Assembly: GCA_963576735.1 (NCBI GenBank)
Contig: OY755175.1
Location: 18,678,401-18,742,400, forward strand
Direction of reading: 5' to 3'
DNA length: 64,000 nt
DNA from: Bedellia somnulentella
Taxonomy: Eukaryota; Arthropoda; Insecta; Lepidoptera; Bedelliidae
The translations under genes were made by a program, and so were the position numbers. A model generated the notes under the pieces. It was given only the letters and a program-made list of their open reading frames with translations. It was not told where the DNA came from and ran no database searches. Below, piece by piece: positions 10,679 through 21,770 of this stretch. How positions within the stretch are numbered: the first letter of the stretch is position 1; each line of letters begins with the position of its first letter.

Positions 10679-10752
10679 GACACTGGCGGGGTTCGAACCC
10701 GCGACCTTCGGGTATACGCCCCCGTCGCTCTGCCAACTGAGCCACAGTGTCA
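10679..10752 (-). repeat. tRNA-like cloverleaf in H2 unit 1
   Basis: On the minus strand: acceptor GACACTG pairs perfectly with CAGTGTC (7 bp), D arm GCTC/GAGC, anticodon-like stem CGGG/CCCG, T arm GCGGG/CCCGC around TTCGAAC. Box B GGTTCGAACCC is canonical. It is a SINE-type head inside a repeated unit, not a cellular tRNA gene. Confidence 0.75.
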
Positions 10753-10993
10753 GTTGGCATCCAGCGCGAAATTTCTCTATCCTTTGTTTCTTTTTTACAC
10801 GTTAAAGTAGTGTTTGCGTTTCCTACCTCCGAATTTTAACTACTTCGGACGGCCACTTGTCTACCTTTTCAGATAGAATGCAAATGTTGGAAACGCCTAA
10901 CTATCACATAATTTAATGTTTTTTGACATGAATTCCTCATGTGGGGATTATTACTCATAAATAAAAGATGTTATTAAAGGAAAGAAAAATTTC

Positions 10994-11067
10994 GACACTG
11001 GCGGGGTTCGAACCCGCGACCTTCGGGTATACGCCCCCGTCGCTCTGCCAACTGAGCCACAGTGTCA
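10994..11067 (-). repeat. tRNA-like cloverleaf in H2 unit 2
   Basis: Identical in sequence to the one in unit 1. Confidence 0.75.
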
Positions 11068-11268
11068 GTTGGCATCCAGCGCGAAATTTCTCTATCCTTT
11101 GTTTCTTTTTTACACGTTAAAGTAGTGTTTGCGTTTCCTACCTCCGAATTTTAACTACTTCGGACGCCACTTGTCTACCTTTTCAGATAGAATGCAAATG
11201 TTGGAAACGCCTAACTATCACATAATTTAATGTTTTTTGACATGAATTCCTCATGTGGGGATTATTAC

Positions 11269-11378
11269 TCATAAATAAAAGATGTTATTAAAGGAAAGAA
11301 AAATTTCGACACTGGCGGGGTTCGAACCCCGCCAGTGTCGAAATTTTTCTTTCCTTTAATAACATCTTTTATTTATGA
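11269..11378. repeat. Perfect 110 bp palindrome
   Basis: Every base from 11269 to 11378 is mirrored by its complement, with the centre in the TTCGAA of the tRNA-like T loop (11321-11326) and no spacer. The first mismatch outward is 11268 against 11379. The left arm is antisense to the H tail and T arm, the right arm is sense. Confidence 0.95.
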
Positions 11379-11482
11379 ATTTCATCCCTGCCCAACATCC
11401 AAAAGTGGCTGAGGAATTTCTGAATCCAAAGTTTTGACTTACCAACCTTTTGGAATTTATAGCCATGAGTATATTAAGTATG

Positions 11483-12568
11483 TTTAAATTAGAGACGTAT
11501 TAGCCTAGTTTTGAGATAAATTACAATTCACAAACAATGGAAACAAGTTAACCCTACATAACGCTAGCGAGTTCCACCTTATTTATGAGCGAGGTGGTGC
11601 TGTGGACCGCTGGTACATGTCCGACTACTGACTGCTCTATTGCCTACTAATTCGGATGGAAATTTTGCTCGGCTCTCTGTTTTTGTGTCTTCTTAGGTAT
11701 GTATGACCTACTATGCATTAAAAGCAATGCTTGAGGTTTTACATCAAAAATGGTATATTTGGTATAGTTATTTCTCTTATTCAAAGTTTACGGTAACGAA
11801 TGGTAAATAGTCATAATTGAATTAAATTAATAGAGTTAGGATGGGATATCTATATTGAGTAGTTCAAAATGTATGTTTTGCAAAAGAATAGCCAAAGGAA
11901 CATTTTTATATCAACCAAAAATAACTAAGAAAACCCACATTATTGTACGCCCAACTCAGGATCTGAACTCATGTCTCATGCATGAAAACCGATGGTTTTC
12001 TCACTGAATTATCAAGGTGGTATCTAGGTAAAATAAATTATCTCTTTAATTTTAATTTTTACAGGCGGTCCAAAGCCAATAAAGAGGAGCTTTGATGATG
12101 CTGTTCACCGACACTCTACATTGTACGTACGTACTCTACTGAATATTTTTAAATAAAATACCATAACAGGATCAGGAACTAAAAAACTTGGTACATATCA
12201 TTCCTATAAGCCAAGGAAAAATACATGTAGGTAGTGTAACCAAGAAGCTTTTACTGATTATACTACGATTTCCCTTTCAGTTAATTTGACCCAAATGAGT
12301 ACCTGCACTTTCTCTTCGTGATAAGCATTGACTAAGATGAATATTTGTATGAAACGTTGCCATGTGTAGATATTACTTTCATCGTTAATTTCAAGGGTTC
12401 GGCCACACCATTTTCTGTCTTCCATCTTGACCAGTCATTTTGTGTTTGTTCTACATTTTGTTAAATCATGTTTAATAATTAATTTTCTGTAAACTCAGTG
12501 GTTTATTGTTGAAATAATAACGTGGAATAATTAAATGGTCGTTTCTTCATCCCATATAACGTAACGGT
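11483..12568. other. No gene or repeat recognised
   Basis: AT-rich. A few short less AT-rich pieces, no open frame of interest. Confidence 0.4.
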
Positions 12569-12655
12569 ATACATACATACATATATAATCATTCCTTTGG
12601 ATCCGATTGGGGTAGGCCTGCCTATAGCCTCTTTGTACGGTCCTGGTAAACCAAT
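12569..12655 (-). repeat. Family C fragment
   Basis: Tail-like 'acatacatacatatata', then 'attggggtaggcctgcc' and 'tttgtacggtcctgg', in minus orientation; hairpin degraded. Confidence 0.6.
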
Positions 12656-12704
12656 CGAGTGTTATTTACATTAATTTACATATAAACACTATAATCATCT
12701 AAAT

Positions 12705-12945
12705 CTGTGAAGTGCCGGCTTAGAATAGCACTACCCCATTTCTTCTAGCGGGTGTTCGTAAGAGGCAAATTACGCTATTGGGGCTTTTTAATTGTTTTTT
12801 AGGCGATGAAGTCGGAAACCTATCACCATTTACATTTATTAAACATTCTTTTCCCTACTGAACTACCAAAAGTTGATGAAGAACTCTGAAGCCCTCTCTA
12901 ACCCATTTAGGGATATATAGTCGTGAGTATATACGTATGTATATA
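12705..12945 (+). mobile_element. Family A, near full length
   Basis: Starts 'ctgtgaagtgccggcttag', continues through 'gggtgttcgtaagaggc' to 'gggatatatagtcgtgag' and a short 'tatgtata' tail. Moderately diverged. Confidence 0.8.
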
Positions 12946-12949
12946 AACG

Positions 12950-15447
12950 AATGCCTATTGTGAAATTCAATTTGTCATGTGCTTAGTTTAAGTTTTGATC
13001 ATCTAAAGAAAAATATTCTGCCTATTACATTTTCTGAACATATTATTTTATTGTTACAATTGCCATATTACGCTCGACAAATATAAATAAATAAGAATAA
13101 CCCAAATAAAATATTTTTTTCGTGGCCCTAAGATACGAACTTGCCTACGCTATCTGTAACAAAGTTGTTCATTTATCACTTGTCACCAAATCGTTTAGGT
13201 GACACTCGACAGATGTCGCTTAGAGTAATGCAGAAAATGGACACAATTTTTTGGGAAATTGCGTCTATAACTATTATCTTTAATATAGTTACAAAAACGA
13301 TTCAATCACATAGTTATCGAATAGAAAATGTTATAATTTGAGAAATATATATGGTATTCGTTATTTATATCATAGAGACAAGAAAAAAATAAAAGAACTC
13401 AGAACTTTTTTCAAACCACAACGTTCCCAACAAAGAGTTCCTAACTAAGTTTTCACGCTTACAGCAAAACAAAAAAGTATGCATTTTACGAAATGAGAGT
13501 TCGTTCCAAAATTGAATTACGGCAAACCGCACTAAACAAAAACTCATACATGGCTGGCCAGTCTCAAAAATGAGTTTTGTTAAGTTAGATGGAAAAAGGA
13601 ACACTGTATGAAAATTTGAATTTACGTACAAGAACGGTGCATAAACTCTTAAACATGGTGAATAAACTTGTGTACTAAGGTTTAATATTTAAAAAAATTC
13701 ATACATACATAAGTCCTTGTCGTCTGTGAAACATATGTTCATTTAGTCTACAAGTCATTCATACGGGCAAAGTTCGAATAGTATTTAAAAAATCATTTAA
13801 CCCGGCATGTTGCGGCACGTCGTTAGCATAACAACCCCTAATTTGGCTCACTTGGTCTCCCATCATAAAATAACTAATCATTGCCGACTACTCAGTAATT
13901 TGTGTCGCGGGAGGATTCTTCACTCGAAAACTTTGTTAGTTTATTGTAAAGGGATAGTAAATGAATCGGTTGGTTTTCAACTCGACAGTTTTCTTTGTTC
14001 TACCTTTTATTATAGGTTATTTATAAGTCAGTTGAAATTGGCGTCAATTCCTTTGATGATGGATTCTATATATAAATTAATGTAAAAAAATATATTGTAA
14101 GTTCTCATGAATAGTTTTTTAATTTAGCTTTGGTAGTTTGTGTGATGTTAGTACAAGTATTTTAATTTTGTTGTGTTGGTCTATTTAAAGAATCACCGTG
14201 GCTTCAAATTTACACGTCCTTGTCTTTTGAAGTTGGGTTTGTTTAAGTCAACAAAAGTTTGGATTACGATTCGTTGACTCTACCGCTACAGGTAGGAAAA
14301 ATAGTTAGTATATTTGACTTACACAAAATAGAACCACTAAAATAAAATTTACGCATGCTGCAATTTTGTTCAAAACATTGATTTAATTAATTATAAACTA
14401 TATCCTTCTAAAAAATGCCGAAAAGCGTAGACCCCATCCACCGCTTGCTAATAACATCATTACCCGGTAGGCTTTCAGCGGTATTAAAAATGATAAACGA
14501 AGTCCACTATCGGGAATGGAAATCACAATTTATTATACGATAGGTCATTATTCTATTAGGTAAACAAAATTTAGACCGGCCCGGGGTTAATAAAGACATG
14601 TTCGAAACGGTAATGACGCGAGGGTATAGGGGTGTGATGATTTACATAAATAAATAATGCTTGGATATTGTTTTGGATAGAAGTAGTTTCACTTGGTATA
14701 GATTTTGAGAATATGGTTTAAGTAATAAGAATACATCACCAAAATATGTTAATAAAAATAAAGTTATTGAAGCAGTTAGCAATTTTATTTCAAACTTAAT
14801 ATGCAATTATATTTTTGTTTTTTTTTGTTTAATTTTTATTTAGTTTCGTTTTTAATGTTTTTTGTTATATTGTTAACTGTGTAGCAATGAATAAATGTTT
14901 TTCTTATCTTATCTTATCAATTTGTATGTAAAGTTTCCATTCACGAATTTGATTTGACAAATTTTCGTAGTGAAGTGCTGAGTCAGAATAGAAAATTACC
15001 GATTTTTTTGTTGGTCGATGTGGCTGTTGACCTATCAACAACCATTCCTTTTATAGTCTTTGGCCAAACTATCAACTCAGAGCTCTGGTCATTAGCTTTT
15101 AGAATTTATGATCGTAAGTTGTTTGATATATTAGCTGACCCAACAGACTTTGTACTGTCAAATTTTCTTATGACAAAGCTTAAGGCGTGAATATTTTATT
15201 GCTAAATTTTTTCCGGGATAAAAAGTATCCTATGTTATAATTTGGGTCATTCATTATCTAGCATTCTGCCACATTTAATTTATATACATTATGTACTTGA
15301 GGAGCCTTTTTACCTCAAACAAACATCTAAACTTTCACATTTATAATATTAATAGGATACTTAATTATTCATAAGATGACCGAAGACTAGTCCAATTCAA
15401 GAAATCGTAGCATTTAATTCAGAATATATTTATCAATATGAATATTT
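12950..15447. other. No gene recognised; possible old LINE 3' end near 14.9 kb
   Basis: AT-rich. Small open frames at 13141-13341, 13365-13631 (minus), 13807-14085 and 14954-15190 have no recognisable motif. Around 14895-14918 the sequence 'gaataaatgtttttcttatc' followed by repeated TTATC resembles a retroposon 3' tail, but I cannot identify its body. Confidence 0.35.
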
Positions 15448-15718
15448 AAAGTAGGCACACATACATACATACATATACTCACGGCTATAAATCCTTAAAA
15501 AGGGTAGCCAGAGCTGAGAAATTATAAATCCTCAGCCACTTTTGGAAATCGAGAGGGGAAAAGATGGTAGAATAAAGGTTGTTGGTGATGGGTCTCCAAC
15601 CGCATCGCCCAAAATTCCCTTAAAAAGCCCCAAGTCCGTTAGTCGCCTCTTACGTACACCCACCGGAAGAAATAGGGTAGTGCTATTCTAAGCCGACACT
15701 ACACAGCTAAAAGTAGGC
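15448..15718 (-). mobile_element. Family A, full length, with TSD
   Basis: Element 15457-15707 in minus orientation: (CATA)n tail, hairpin, body, 5' end 'gacactacacagc'. The flanks share aaagtaggc (15448-15456 and 15710-15718). Confidence 0.85.
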
Positions 15719-17097
15719 CTAGACAGGTAATGCTGTTTTGAATTTATATCACCTTTATTACTCATCGAGAAAATAAAAGTGTAAATGAACCATAAACGAC
15801 AAACATTTTTGAATACCGGTCACATTCGTAAAAATAAAATATAAATACAATTCATTTTTTCAATGGCCTTAAACCGTGTTTTTAATAAAATATAAATTTC
15901 TGTTGACAGATTTAAGAAGTTAACAAAATAATCGACCACGATAAAGATCGCATTTGAAAATGTCATCGGAAATATTCCACAGCATTGTTAAAGTGCTACA
16001 AAGTGTGTACTGGCCGTACATCCAATAACGCTTGTCGAGCAACAAAATTACGTAGATAGAGAATTTTATGTCCACTCAATTTACTTCGATTGAAACAATC
16101 CCATCGTTGACGCACCCAGCCCACTATAGTCAACAACTGTTATCACTACATTAATACTGATCATGTGTAAACGCCCTTACTTCTCGACATCACAACCAAT
16201 TATGAACCTTAAAGACTCATAATACAGTTGAATTCAGCTTGTTCGATCACAGAGTAAAGGTTAAAGAAAAGACATTTATTTGTTCACAGAGTAGTGTTTC
16301 GCTGCGTTCAAGGGTAGACGATAATTTGATGAGTTTTTTCATGAGATCAGGTGTCTTGTACAGGGTTTATCAAGATTTAGTAATTGATTGAAAATGGATA
16401 CCCTATATATTTTCAGCTAATATAATTTGACTTTAACTTACAAATGTGTCCGTCACAATGTCTCCTTATAAGTATAAAAGCGGCGATCGGCTTGTTTCTC
16501 TTGTAAGAGAAAGTCAAGTATAAACGTTAGCTATAGTTTATTGCCAGAAATGCACAATCAAGCTTCTCAGTTCTCAGTCATTTATTGCAAACCATGATAT
16601 ATATACAATGTGTAATTTTATAAATTTATGCTACAGTTTGGACATGTTACATTATAATTATATTATAACCCTTTAGTTGAAAAATTGGGACATTTATTTA
16701 AAAAAAAATCTCAACTTCTTCACTATACGAGTATGTACGTCTGCGTGTAAAGTTAACAAATATTATAATTAAGTAGAACTTTTTCAAAAGAAATTTCGCT
16801 ATGGCAACTCATAAGTCTTTTTGGTTAATTAAAATATTGATTTTTAACATGGACAATTTAAAGCTCAGCTAACAACTATATTTCTGAGAACAGGTAGAGT
16901 AAAATTTAAATTTCTTCAGTCGCTTTTGGCAGTTGTGATTTTTTAGAAGAAGCAAAGAGTTGACTTAAACATAACCATACCATACTGTGCATAAATAAAT
17001 ATATCGATACCCTTATGTAGTCGCTTCACTCGACATCAATAGGTAAGGATAGGGAGTGCAATTCTAAATCATCTTCAAATATATGTAAACATATACT
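15719..17097. other. No gene or repeat recognised
   Basis: AT-rich. Nothing assignable on either strand. Confidence 0.4.
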
Positions 17098-17212
17098 TAG
17101 GGCTGTGAATCTTAAAAGGGGTAACCCAGGCATAAGAATTGAAAGTTTAGTGGGGTGTAGATGAAAAATAAATATGATGTTAGGAGACGAGTCTCCAGAA
17201 CCACCGACCATC
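17098..17212 (-). repeat. Family A, degenerate fragment
   Basis: 'cttagggctgtgaatct', 'aaaggggtaaccc', 'agtggggtgtagatg', 'gagacgagtctcc' follow A order in minus orientation. Confidence 0.5.
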
Positions 17213-17289
17213 TATAAAGTTATTGGCCCCGAACCGTCAGTAGCTTCGAACGAAGAACGAAACGGTATGTCCTAAGTGAAAGAAAACTT

Positions 17290-17510
17290 ACATACATACA
17301 TATACTCACGGCTATATATCCCTAACGGGGGTAGCCAGAGCTTCAGAATCAAAAATTCTTCAGCCACTTTTAGAAGTTGTTATTGATATTATAGGTATCC
17401 AACCGCATCGCACAAAAAACACTTAAAAAGCTCCAATACCCTAAGTTGTCTCTTACGTACACCCGCGGGAAGAAATGGGGTAGTGGAATTCTAAGCCGGC
17501 ACTACATAGC
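17290..17510 (-). mobile_element. Family A, near full length
   Basis: (CATA)n tail, intact hairpin, 5' end 'gccggcactacatagc'. The middle has a deletion around the 'gggtctcc' block. Confidence 0.83.
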
Positions 17511-18549
17511 GTAAAATTGTAAACAATTTGCATCTTAAGTTTTTAACTGTAAATTTATAACATGACGATGCTAAATTACAAGTAATACTGTAGTCATAAT
17601 CAATCTATCACGTATTTTACCACTTGACTGTTTCTCGTTAAAAATCGAATAGAATCTTCTAAGCTCAACAGAACACGACCATATTTCCGCATTACGGCAT
17701 TCAAAAATCCAAATGTCAACAGTATAACTTTACAAGGCAAACAAATGTTCGATGGATTTTACAGAAAACAGCACACTAATACACCACGCCTGTTATTATG
17801 AGCAATATATCACTATATTTTTCTAATAGGGTAATTTACTTAACCCTTGTTTGTACTGTGTCTTTGCTAACTCGTTAATTTTTAATATGCCCGTAATCGC
17901 TTCGGTGGCGATGTTTTCATTTTATTACACGATTCATTTTATGTATTACCTATCGAATAGATATGTAGGAAGGAAAAATTAAAATTACAATTTTTCAGAT
18001 AGCATTCCATAGGCAAAGTTGTTTAGTTTGAACTCTTTAATCAATTTAAAATATAAACTTTCATTATGATGGTCAGATAACAGGATTTTACTTTACCATC
18101 ACTATCATAAAATTAGTTGTGCTTAAAGTAAACAAACCAGACTAGACCGTGGTGGACTATTGTTAAAATCGACCTATACAGGCTAGGCTCGGTTCTATAG
18201 CTGTGGTGACACATATGTCTGCAGCGTGATGATATTACTGTTCATTTTTATTTAACTTGGATTAATGAACAACTTATATTGTTACAACTGCTTCAATCCA
18301 AACTGTTCTATTCTAGAACAAGCTTCATTAGTAATTTTATAACAAAGTACACAAAAAATAAAAAAAACAAGCGCCAAATAACACGCCTATCACTCGACAT
18401 CTGACAAACCCACATTCATTAGGGTCTCCGATGGGAGTTTGAAAACGCGATGAAACTAAAACAATATTATAAATTAAAAACGTTTGAGTGACAACCCTAC
18501 TGGCGCGACGCTTGGGAACTGGGCCCTACTATTGATATTCGACTGAGAG
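17511..18549. other. No gene or repeat recognised
   Basis: AT-rich; nothing assignable. Confidence 0.4.
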
Positions 18550-18623
18550 TTTAAAACATACATACATACATACATATTCTCACGCCGTTAGTTCCCATTG
18601 GGGTAAAAACATTTTAAAACATA
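18550..18623 (-). mobile_element. Family C, minimal ~52 bp insertion with TSD
   Basis: Between repeats of tttaaaacata (about 18550-18560 and 18613-18623) lie only the (CATA)n tail, 'ttctcacgccgttagttccc' and 'attggggta'. That is the 3' hairpin and tail of C and nothing more. Confidence 0.82.
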
Positions 18624-19006
18624 AAATATTTTATCATTAACGGTTAATAAATACATTGCTACTATAAGTTCAATAACTCTATTAGTTTATGGTTGTTCCC
18701 ATGTATATAATATTAATATATAATATTGGGACGAAGTATTAAGTAAAAGTAATATATGAAGCATATCTATGAGAAAAAAGATAAACATTGCATGCATCGC
18801 ATCTTTCTCTCTAGCTCCTACAGATAAACAAAAAATACGACTCTTTTCTTGCCCGTTTACAATTTTTTGTTATGCTCTCTTCAGGTGTTAACAAGCATTT
18901 TTCCCAAACTAAGCGTGCTCAAACAGATTTATTTCAATAATGGAATTGGAAAATTTGTCAAAGCTATGAATTATTTTTGTTCATCTGAGATATTATATAT
19001 ATATAA
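18624..19006. other. No gene or repeat recognised
   Basis: AT-rich; one short open frame with no recognisable motif. Confidence 0.4.
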
Positions 19007-19591
19007 TTGTTATCATGGAAGGCAACTATGCTAGCTCGTAGAGGATCCGACAACATAATAGAAGGACCAGAACCAATAGTACCAATTCCCTTCAACCAAT
19101 ACCGCACCTGGTTGAGGCAACGCACACAAGAACAACATAACTCTCTCTGGCGTGAAATAACTGAATGCCGCCAGTCTAAAGAAGCGATGCCGGACATTGA
19201 TAAAAAACTAACAAGACGACTACTTCGACTAAACAGGAGAAGCCTAAGAACGATAACAGGAATAATTACTGGTCATTGCTCATTGAATAAGCACTTTCAC
19301 AACATCGGTGTAACAGATAGTCCTCTGTGCAGAGCATGCATGGAAGCCGAGGAGACAGTAAATCACGTCATGTTTGAGTGCCAGGCTTTAAACAGCCCGT
19401 ACTCAAAAGATAGGACAAAAACAGGTAGTACAAAAAACTCTCTAAAAGACCTAGGACAACTTGAAAGATTTTGGACAGAGTTAGGGTGGATTGAATAAGA
19501 CGGCCAGGGCCCACGTAAAAAAGTTCCATTAGGGAGCTATGTGCGGAAACCAAAACACTAATCTATCTATCTATCTATCTTGTTATCATGG
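19007..19591 (+). mobile_element. 5'-truncated LINE with (ATCT)n tail and 12 bp TSD
   Basis: TSD ttgttatcatgg at 19007-19018 and 19580-19591. The insert holds a C-terminal coding piece, a short 3' UTR and a tail of ATCT units at about 19560-19580. Confidence 0.87.
19019..19498 (+). pseudogene. LINE polyprotein C-terminus (region after the RT domain)
   Basis: The open frame entered at the truncation point ends at 19498. Its second half, 'LRTITGIITGHCSLNKHF' then 'SPLCRACMEAEETVNHVMF' and 'ECQAL', is the C-terminal region found after the RT/RNase H domains of several LINE clades, with a CxxC...H...C metal-binding-like pattern. It has no start codon or catalytic domain of its own. It is uninterrupted, so the insertion is fairly young. 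Confidence 0.75.
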
Positions 19592-19881
19592 GCGTACCCA
19601 GGTTCTGGGCTAGGGGAGGGCAAATCAAATTTTTGAAGCCAGGTCCTGCGCGCTTGTTTTGCCTTACAGACCACACGAAGACACCTACCATAGAGTACCA
19701 CAGACCCAGGCGTGGAAGTAGAATCTATAAATTAAAAAAATATAAATATATTGTACTTCTTGCTCCTAGCCTTTTCCCGTTTCTCAGTCGGGGTCAGCTA
19801 TTTAACCTAAGGGAATTGACGAAAGTACTGGTGTTTTACAAAATAATGCAAATTTGTATTGTACTGCATTTTTTTAATCAT

Positions 19882-20129
19882 CATACATACATACATATAC
19901 TCACGGCTGTAATTCCCTAGAAGGGGTAGCCAGAGCCAAGGAATTACAAATTCCTCAGCCACTTTTGGAAGTTGTGTGGGGAAAACATAGTAAAAAAAGG
20001 TTTTTGGTGATGGGTCTCCAACCGCATCGCCAAAAAATCCAATAAAAAGCCCCAATACCCTTAGTCGCTTCTTACGTACACCCACCGGAAGAAATGGGGT
20101 AGTGCTATTCTAAGCCGACACTACACAGC
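19882..20129 (-). mobile_element. Family A, full length
   Basis: (CATA)n tail, hairpin 'ccctagaaggggtagcc' read on plus, complete body, 5' end 'gccgacactacacagc'. Confidence 0.88.
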
Positions 20130-20154
20130 ATAACGGTTATATATAAATATACAG

Positions 20155-20251
20155 GAAAACTTTCCAAAAGTGGTTGGGGAATTTCTAATTCCTTAGCTCC
20201 GGCTACCCCTTTTAGGGATTTATAGCCGTGAGTATATGTATGTACGTATGT
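20155..20251 (+). mobile_element. Family A, 5'-truncated copy opposing the previous one
   Basis: Only the last ~95 bp: 'tccaaaagtggttgggg', 'cggctaccccttttaggg', 'tatagccgtgagtatatg' and tail. It faces away from the A copy 25 bp to its left. Confidence 0.82.
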
Positions 20252-20259
20252 TATAACCG

Positions 20260-20766
20260 TTTTGTATTGTCTTGTTTTTATACATACATGTGTACTTGTT
20301 TTTATGTATTTTTTCTATAACTCTACGGTATTTTTTCTGAGCTGCACTTTGTAGTTTATCTACTATTTATTTTATTGAAAGAGTGTGAGTAAAGTTCTTC
20401 TTTAAATGAGTAAATTATTTTTCTGAAAGCAAAAAAAGCGTTCGAGACATAAATTTACGATCGAGTACTTATCGATTCCGAGATTGTTACACATGGTACG
20501 GATTTGGGACACCAACCTATTTGCGATGATAAATCTACTTTGAAATGAACTAGAAACATGGTTTTTGCTTGTTTTTATTAAGTGACACGCGAAAATGACC
20601 AGAGCCCGCCACTGGATATGTAATCATGCTCTCTTGATATACGTTTCTTTCATTCATATTTAAGTCCTTTTGTTTTGGTTTATTTCTAACAATCTTTAGC
20701 GATGTATATTTGTATTTTTTTTTAAATAACTATGAAGATCAATTTATTAATAAAGTTTTCTTGGAA
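20260..20766. other. No gene or repeat recognised
   Basis: AT-rich; nothing assignable. Confidence 0.4.
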
Positions 20767-21034
20767 GTTTAAATCTTGTTTGCTGTGTAGTGTCGGCTTA
20801 GAATAGCACTACCCCATTTCTTCCGGTGGGTGTACGTAAGAGGCGACTAACGGTATTGGGGCTTTTAAGGGATTTTTGGGCGATGCGGTTGGAGACCCAT
20901 CACCAACAAACTTTATTTATCATCTTTTCCCTACGTAACTTCCAAAAGTGGCTGAGGAATTTCTGATTCCTTAGCTCTGGCTACCCCTTCTTGGGATTTA
21001 TAGCCGTGAGTATATGTATGTATGTTTAAATCTT
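20767..21034 (+). mobile_element. Family A, full length, with 11 bp TSD
   Basis: Element about 20782-21023 from 'gctgtgtagtgtcggc' to the TATG tail. The TSD gtttaaatctt occurs at 20767-20777 and 21024-21034, with 4 bp (gttt) between the left repeat and the 5' end. Confidence 0.9.
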
Positions 21035-21181
21035 CAACGCCAAACAGGGGAAGGCATAGGCATGCTTTAAAGTGAACATTCCCTAGCAACTTATTCTGAG
21101 ATTATAACTTATTTATTCATACCGTAAACATATCACAAAATCATATCATAATAGGACCTTATAAAAGTAGAATCCATTACT

Positions 21182-21300
21182 TACATACAAATACTCACGT
21201 CTTTAGTTCCCATTGGAGTAGAGAGACTATCAATCGCCGCTATTTATGGTCCTGGCAAACCTCTCGACATTACATCGATCCAGAATCCATCACAGTTACC
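21182..21300 (-). repeat. Family C, partial
   Basis: 'acatacaaatactcacg', 'ttcccattggagtag', 'gagactatcaatcgccgc', 'ggtcctggcaaacctctc' in minus orientation. Confidence 0.72.
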
Positions 21301-21770
21301 GTATGTGAACTAAATCAAAAATACCTTCGTGTATTTTATCGACACGATAACGGTTAGAATGAGATGGCAGTATACGATACTAAGTAAGTGCGTAATAGAT
21401 GGCTGCTTTATCCCATGCGATACCTAGTTTAAACACCGCTCGTACTAGCCGGGCTGGGGTAGGTAAATTCTTCAGTCTCGGTAAGTGATTGAGAAAAGTC
21501 CACGTGGCTAAGTTTAACTTAGTAATGTAACAGAGTGCCCAAAATGAATAAAGCGGCGATTGGTCTGCTGTTAAAACGTGAATCCACCTTACAGACAAAA
21601 TATGTATACTCTGAACAACAGAGGTTGTCGCTTGCTTGTAATATATCGTGAGCTTGTCACTTAGAATGATACATTGAAAGTGTGAAAGACTTAGCTAATT
21701 AAAACCATGAAATTCGTTGATAAAAAACTCAATCGTGTTATTTCTGCAGATGTTAAAAATTTACTCGTGA
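21301..21770. other. No gene or repeat recognised
   Basis: A 72-codon minus-strand open frame (21380-21598) has no recognisable motif. Confidence 0.4.

Larger units (their letters stand above)
10583..11390 (-). mobile_element. Family H copy 2: tandem array with perfect terminal palindrome
   Basis: Insertion 10596-11377 bounded by the perfect 13 bp TSD aatttcatccctg (10583-10595, 11378-11390). Reading the minus strand, it has a palindrome at its 5' end, then direct units whose starts are 315 and 314 bp apart (10596, 10911, 11225); the first two units differ by a single G near 10846. Each full unit has a tRNA-like region. Confidence 0.88.
10505..11482 (+). mobile_element. Family A copy interrupted by the H2 array
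   Basis: A sequence runs to 10595 ('gcgattggagaccatcacc', 'ttcatccctg') and resumes at 11378 with the duplicated aatttcatccctg, continuing 'ccaaaagtggctgaggaatt' to 'atagccatgagtatatt'. Confidence 0.82.

Noticed and set aside
19807..20085. Recurrent minus-strand frames of the type 'RVLGLFIGFFGDAVGDPSP' in A copies (also 23439-23684, 44103-44348, 50203-50454)
   Set aside because: They are translations of family A. The frame shifts between copies and no copy is free of breaks around it, so the similarity reflects nucleotide identity of a repeat and not a conserved protein.
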